Source: Candidatus Thiothrix putei (GTDB lineage: Bacteria; Pseudomonadota; Gammaproteobacteria; Thiotrichales; Thiotrichaceae). Taken from it: a stretch of 64,000 nt of DNA. The notes beneath the pieces are model-generated. The model had not been told where the DNA came from and made no database searches. It saw nothing but the letters and a program-made list of their open reading frames with translations. A program made the position numbers and the translations under genes. The stretch covers positions 4,130,279-4,194,278 of the forward strand of contig CP124756.1 in assembly GCA_029972225.1 (NCBI GenBank), read 5' to 3'. Positions 62,400 through 64,000 of the stretch are shown here, in pieces; within the stretch, counting starts at the first letter, position 1; every line of letters starts with the position of its first letter.

Positions 62400-63134
62400 T
62401 TAGCTCAACGCCTTGAGCGTCAGCGACACGCTCGCCAGCAACAACAACACCCCAATCAGGCGTGTCATGTGCGTTTGCGTCAACCCCGTGTGCACATGAC
62501 CGCCCACCCACAATGCCCCCAACATAATGGGCAAGGCAAACAACGCATTCCACCACACCGTTTGCGCCAGCAACAATCCGGCAATAAAAAACGTCGCAAT
62601 CCGCACCGCCCCTTCGATGAAAAACAGCGCGGAAAATGTTGCCCGCAACAGCGTTTTATCCTGAATCCGATGATTCAAATAAATCACATACGGCGGCCCG
62701 CCTGTGCCAAACAGCCCGCCGACCGTGCCACCTGTGAACGAAGCCGGAATTGCCCACCAGGCCGACACCGGCTTTTCACCTTTCAAATTCAACAAGCTGC
62801 GCACCGCAAACACGGCAATAAACGCCGCCAAGATCAGCAACATCGGCGTCAGTGGTAAATTCACCAGCAATTGCGTGCCGACCATCACCCCGATTAAGCT
62901 AAACGGAATCAACATGCCGACTTCACGCCATTGCACCCGTTTCAAATCCAGCCCACCCATCACCAGCGATGCAGTGAAATCCAGCAGCAAAATCAGCGGC
63001 ACCACAAACGTCAGCGGCAAAAACAACGCCAGCAATGGCACGGCGATTAAGCCCGACCCAAAGCCCGCAATGCCGCGAATGAAGTACGCCAGCAAGATAA
63101 CCGCCACGGCAGCGCCGTATTGCCAAGCTTCCAT
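62400..63134 (-). CDS. TauE/SafE-family sulfite/anion exporter-like permease
   Basis: 244 residues with about eight hydrophobic segments. The family pattern includes GIAGFGSGLIAVPLLALFLP near the N-terminus and GTVGGLFGTGGPPYVIYLN in the second half, the duplicated TauE motifs. Members export sulfite, sulfoacetate or related organic anions; in a sulfur oxidiser a sulfur compound is plausible, which is inference. Its ATG overlaps the hisI stop (TGATG), so the two are coupled. Confidence 0.87.
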   Translation of the reverse strand: MEAWQYGAAVAVILLAYFIRGIAGFGSGLIAVPLLALFLPLTFVVPLILLLDFTASLVMGGLDLKRVQWREVGMLIPFSLIGVMVGTQLLVNLPLTPMLLILAAFIAVFAVRSLLNLKGEKPVSAWWAIPASFTGGTVGGLFGTGGPPYVIYLNHRIQDKTLLRATFSALFFIEGAVRIATFFIAGLLLAQTVWWNALFALPIMLGALWVGGHVHTGLTQTHMTRLIGVLLLLASVSLTLKALS

Positions 63135-63520
63135 CAGGCGTACAACGTCTTAGGATCAATCAATACTTCACGGTCAATAACCACCTGATCGCCTTCCACT
63201 TTATTGTAAAAGCACGAACGCCGTCCGGTATGGCACGCAGGCCCCGTCTGATCGACCAGCAGTAGAATCGTGTCCGCATCACAATCAATACGGAACTCCT
63301 TCAACACCTGCATCTGCCCTGACGATTCCCCCTTGCGCCAGAACTTATTGCGCGAACGCGACCAGTAACACACGCGCTCGGTTTCCAGCGTTTCCGCAAT
63401 GCTTTCACGGTTCATCCACGCCATCATCAGCACTTCGTGCGTGTCGAATTGCTGAGCAATCGCGGGAATCAAGCCATCGCTATTGTATTTGAGGGAATCG
63501 AGGGTTTCGGTCAAGGTCAT
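63134..63520 (-). CDS. hisI: Phosphoribosyl-AMP cyclohydrolase
   Basis: 128 residues, a single-domain HisI without the HisE fusion. Signatures are [49 protein letters not shown] (zinc Cys and Asp residues, given in part) and RRSCFYNKV. It opens the ring of PR-AMP in histidine synthesis, in the cytoplasm. It is not next to other his genes here; the coupled downstream gene is a permease. Confidence 0.95.
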   Translation of the reverse strand: MTLTETLDSLKYNSDGLIPAIAQQFDTHEVLMMAWMNRESIAETLETERVCYWSRSRNKFWRKGESSGQMQVLKEFRIDCDADTILLLVDQTGPACHTGRRSCFYNKVEGDQVVIDREVLIDPKTLYA

Positions 63521-63614
63521 GGGAATTCCTGTATCGGCAGTCGGTTAGTGGTGCGAGTATACCAGCCTGTTGTAGGATGTGACCTATTCCTGATTGAGAT
63601 GAAACAAACCACTT

Positions 63615-64000
63615 ATGATAACCCTGTACCAATTCAATTCCTGCCCGTTTTGCTGGAAAGTAAAAGCCTTCCTCAACTACACCAAAATCCCGTATGACGT
63701 GGTGGAAGTGACCCCGTTTGGGATGAAAGAGCTGGATTTCACCGACCACAAAAAAGTTCCCGTACTGAAAGATGGCGCGGAAATTGTGGTCGAATCCAGT
63801 GCGATTGTGCGTTACCTCAACGACAAATACGCGCATTTGCTGCCAACGCCGCAGGATGATGAATGGCAGGCATGGGTAGATAATACCTTGGTGCATTACC
63901 TGCCGCCCTTGATCCACCCCAATATGGGCAAGTCCTTCCAAAACTTGGGAATCGTCATGACGGGAAGCAAAGACGGGGCAGCAAAACGCTTCTTTGTGCG
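63615..64000 (+). CDS. Glutathione S-transferase-like protein (PGES2-type), 3' end outside window
   Basis: About 128 codons are visible from ATG 63615. The N-terminal thioredoxin-like domain has the glutaredoxin-type CPFC (residues 10-13) followed by KVKAFLNYTKIPYDVVEV, then KKVPVLKDG and VVESSAIVRYL, the glutathione-binding cis-Pro and Glu-Ser. The start of an alpha-helical C-terminal domain follows. The pattern resembles the prostaglandin-E-synthase-2-like GSTs of proteobacteria. It is divergent from hisI. The rest of the gene lies outside the window. Confidence 0.85.
   Translation, partial: MITLYQFNSCPFCWKVKAFLNYTKIPYDVVEVTPFGMKELDFTDHKKVPVLKDGAEIVVESSAIVRYLNDKYAHLLPTPQDDEWQAWVDNTLVHYLPPLIHPNMGKSFQNLGIVMTGSKDGAAKRFFV

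Overview
The window looks like the chromosome of a gammaproteobacterium, most likely a Thiothrix-like sulfur oxidiser (Thiotrichales). This rests on gene content only: a DsrC/TusE-family protein, a four-gene 2-oxoacid:ferredoxin oxidoreductase operon, a FadL/VolA-type pair, mid-range GC, and a heavy load of insertion sequences. No rRNA, tRNA or CRISPR array was recognised.

Layout. 1-6.2 kb: secreted and membrane proteins of unknown role, a GH19-type lytic enzyme cut by an IS, an amidohydrolase and a secreted NUC1-type nuclease. 6.2-14.6 kb: housekeeping genes (polA with an in-frame palindromic repeat, fadL plus a VolA-like lipase, tusE/dsrC-like, a flavoprotein, a 3D-domain protein). 15-26 kb: a radical SAM enzyme, a hipBA module whose hipA is split by an IS, an HTH regulator carrying an NBR1-type FW domain, a LuxR-like protein, a decayed acuI-type pseudogene and an ISAzo13-like element. 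26.4-30.9 kb: 2-oxoacid:ferredoxin oxidoreductase with a GltD-like, ferredoxin-bearing fourth subunit. 30.9-33.5 kb: an rtcB RNA-ligase operon with a structured, attenuator-like leader and two unknown downstream genes. 33.5-43.9 kb: an exopolysaccharide locus (two NodB deacetylases, polymerase, a glycosyltransferase-Wzz-tyrosine kinase fusion, flippase, glycosyltransferase). 44-56.7 kb: lipase, HAD phosphatase, relA, a TnpB element inside a chalcone-isomerase-like gene, LemA/GIDE pair, M1-like peptidase, ChaN-PDZ protein, HTH plus thiopurine methyltransferase, yidD. 56.7-61.7 kb: an NAD salvage operon in which both genes (NAMPT-type nadV and nadM-Nudix) are split by near-identical ISAs1-type copies. 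61.8-64 kb: dps, a TauE/SafE permease, hisI and the start of a GST-like gene.

The strongest theme is gene inactivation by mobile elements. hipA, the NAMPT gene, the NadM-Nudix gene and a chalcone-isomerase-like gene can be rejoined across their insertions, the first three with clear target-site duplications. The best candidate for undescribed biology is the rtcB leader: a promoter, a 12-codon leader ORF and mutually exclusive hairpins ending in an intrinsic terminator that abuts the rtcB start codon.
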